A DNA stretch of 64,000 nucleotides. It comes from Actinomycetaceae bacterium (GTDB lineage: Bacteria; Actinomycetota; Actinomycetes; Actinomycetales; Actinomycetaceae). Within the stretch, counting starts at the first letter, position 1, and the number at the start of each line of letters is the position of its first letter. The stretch is taken from contig JAUNUK010000001.1 in the NCBI GenBank assembly GCA_030538185.1, forward strand, positions 484,296 to 548,295. Reading direction: 5' to 3'. The position numbers and the translations under genes are program-made. The notes beneath the pieces were generated by a model. The model was not told the origin of the DNA. It saw only the letters and a list, made by a program, of their open reading frames with translations, and ran no database searches. Below are positions 63,949 through 64,000 of this stretch, piece after piece.

Positions 63949-63963
63949 TTAGTACAAAACAAG

Positions 63964-63999
63964 CGTGGCGGTGATGGTCGCGAGACCCTCACCGCCACG
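63964..63999 (+). terminator. Hairpin after the peptide-binding protein gene
   Basis: CGTGGCGGTGA (63964-63974) pairs perfectly with TCACCGCCACG (63989-63999). The window ends before a T tract could be seen. Confidence 0.7.
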
Positions 64000-64000
64000 T

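Noticed and set aside
1..64000. CRISPR arrays, insertion sequences, prophage
   Set aside because: No regularly spaced repeats, transposase, integrase or phage structural genes were seen.

Overview
The window looks like chromosomal DNA of a Gram-positive actinobacterium of moderate GC content, most likely in the Actinomycetaceae. The evidence is conserved actinobacterial gene order: pncB / clpS / DUF2017 / murI / Rv1339-like phosphodiesterase / rph / rdgB, and PDZ-protease / DUF2342 / ThiF-like / uvrD2 / PPA1309 / UPF0182. GTG and TTG starts are common and there are apparently leaderless promoters. A methyl-accepting chemotaxis protein and a YjfB-like putative motility peptide suggest a motile species, so a Mobiluncus-like genus is a reasonable but unproven guess.

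Layout. 1-4.1 kb: the end of a Tad/Flp pilus operon (tadA partial, tadB, tadC, a tiny pilin-like gene, three TadE/G-like genes). 4.2-13.3 kb: adhE, prfB, an MFS transporter, the ftsE-ftsX-M23 peptidase division cluster and smpB. 13.4-20.6 kb: a large lipoprotein of unknown function, a chemoreceptor, tmRNA (ssrA), HU, a sirtuin and a small membrane protein preceded by an unusual structured leader. 20.8-26.9 kb: nitroreductase, an ABC exporter pair, nagB, DUF3039 and a helicase-like protein. 27-33.4 kb: the pncB-to-rph block with a two-gene motility-like insertion. 33.4-45.4 kb: hipBA-like pair, PDZ protease, DUF2342, ThiF-like protein, uvrD2, PPA1309 and UPF0182. 45.4-51.4 kb: a long inverted repeat, initiator tRNA, the Pnkp/Hen1 RNA-repair pair and glnA. 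51.5-57.5 kb: accessory DNA with phd-vapC, hicAB and vapBC toxin-antitoxin modules, a frameshifted lipoprotein remnant, msrA, a UPF0340 protein and an amidase. 57.5-64 kb: rlmC, MFS, CPBP protease, pdxS and a peptide-binding lipoprotein.

The most striking signal is not a gene. The octamer CGAGGGCG occurs about 56 times on both strands (hand count), roughly 15 times more than base composition predicts, and at least 19 copies extend to the 13-mer ATTNCCGAGGGCG. Copies lie in different coding frames, in loops and linkers of unrelated proteins, and between genes; one copy forms the stem of a transcription terminator. This is the behaviour of a DNA uptake sequence (as in Neisseria and Pasteurellaceae). 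I know of no such sequence described in an actinobacterium. The Tad pilus genes in the same window are suggestive, because Tad pili are needed for transformation in Micrococcus luteus. Other notable items are an AdhE whose iron-dependent alcohol dehydrogenase half has lost all four metal ligands, a HipA-like protein and a helicase-like protein with degraded catalytic motifs, and two strongly structured non-coding elements (20596-20688 and 45459-45562).
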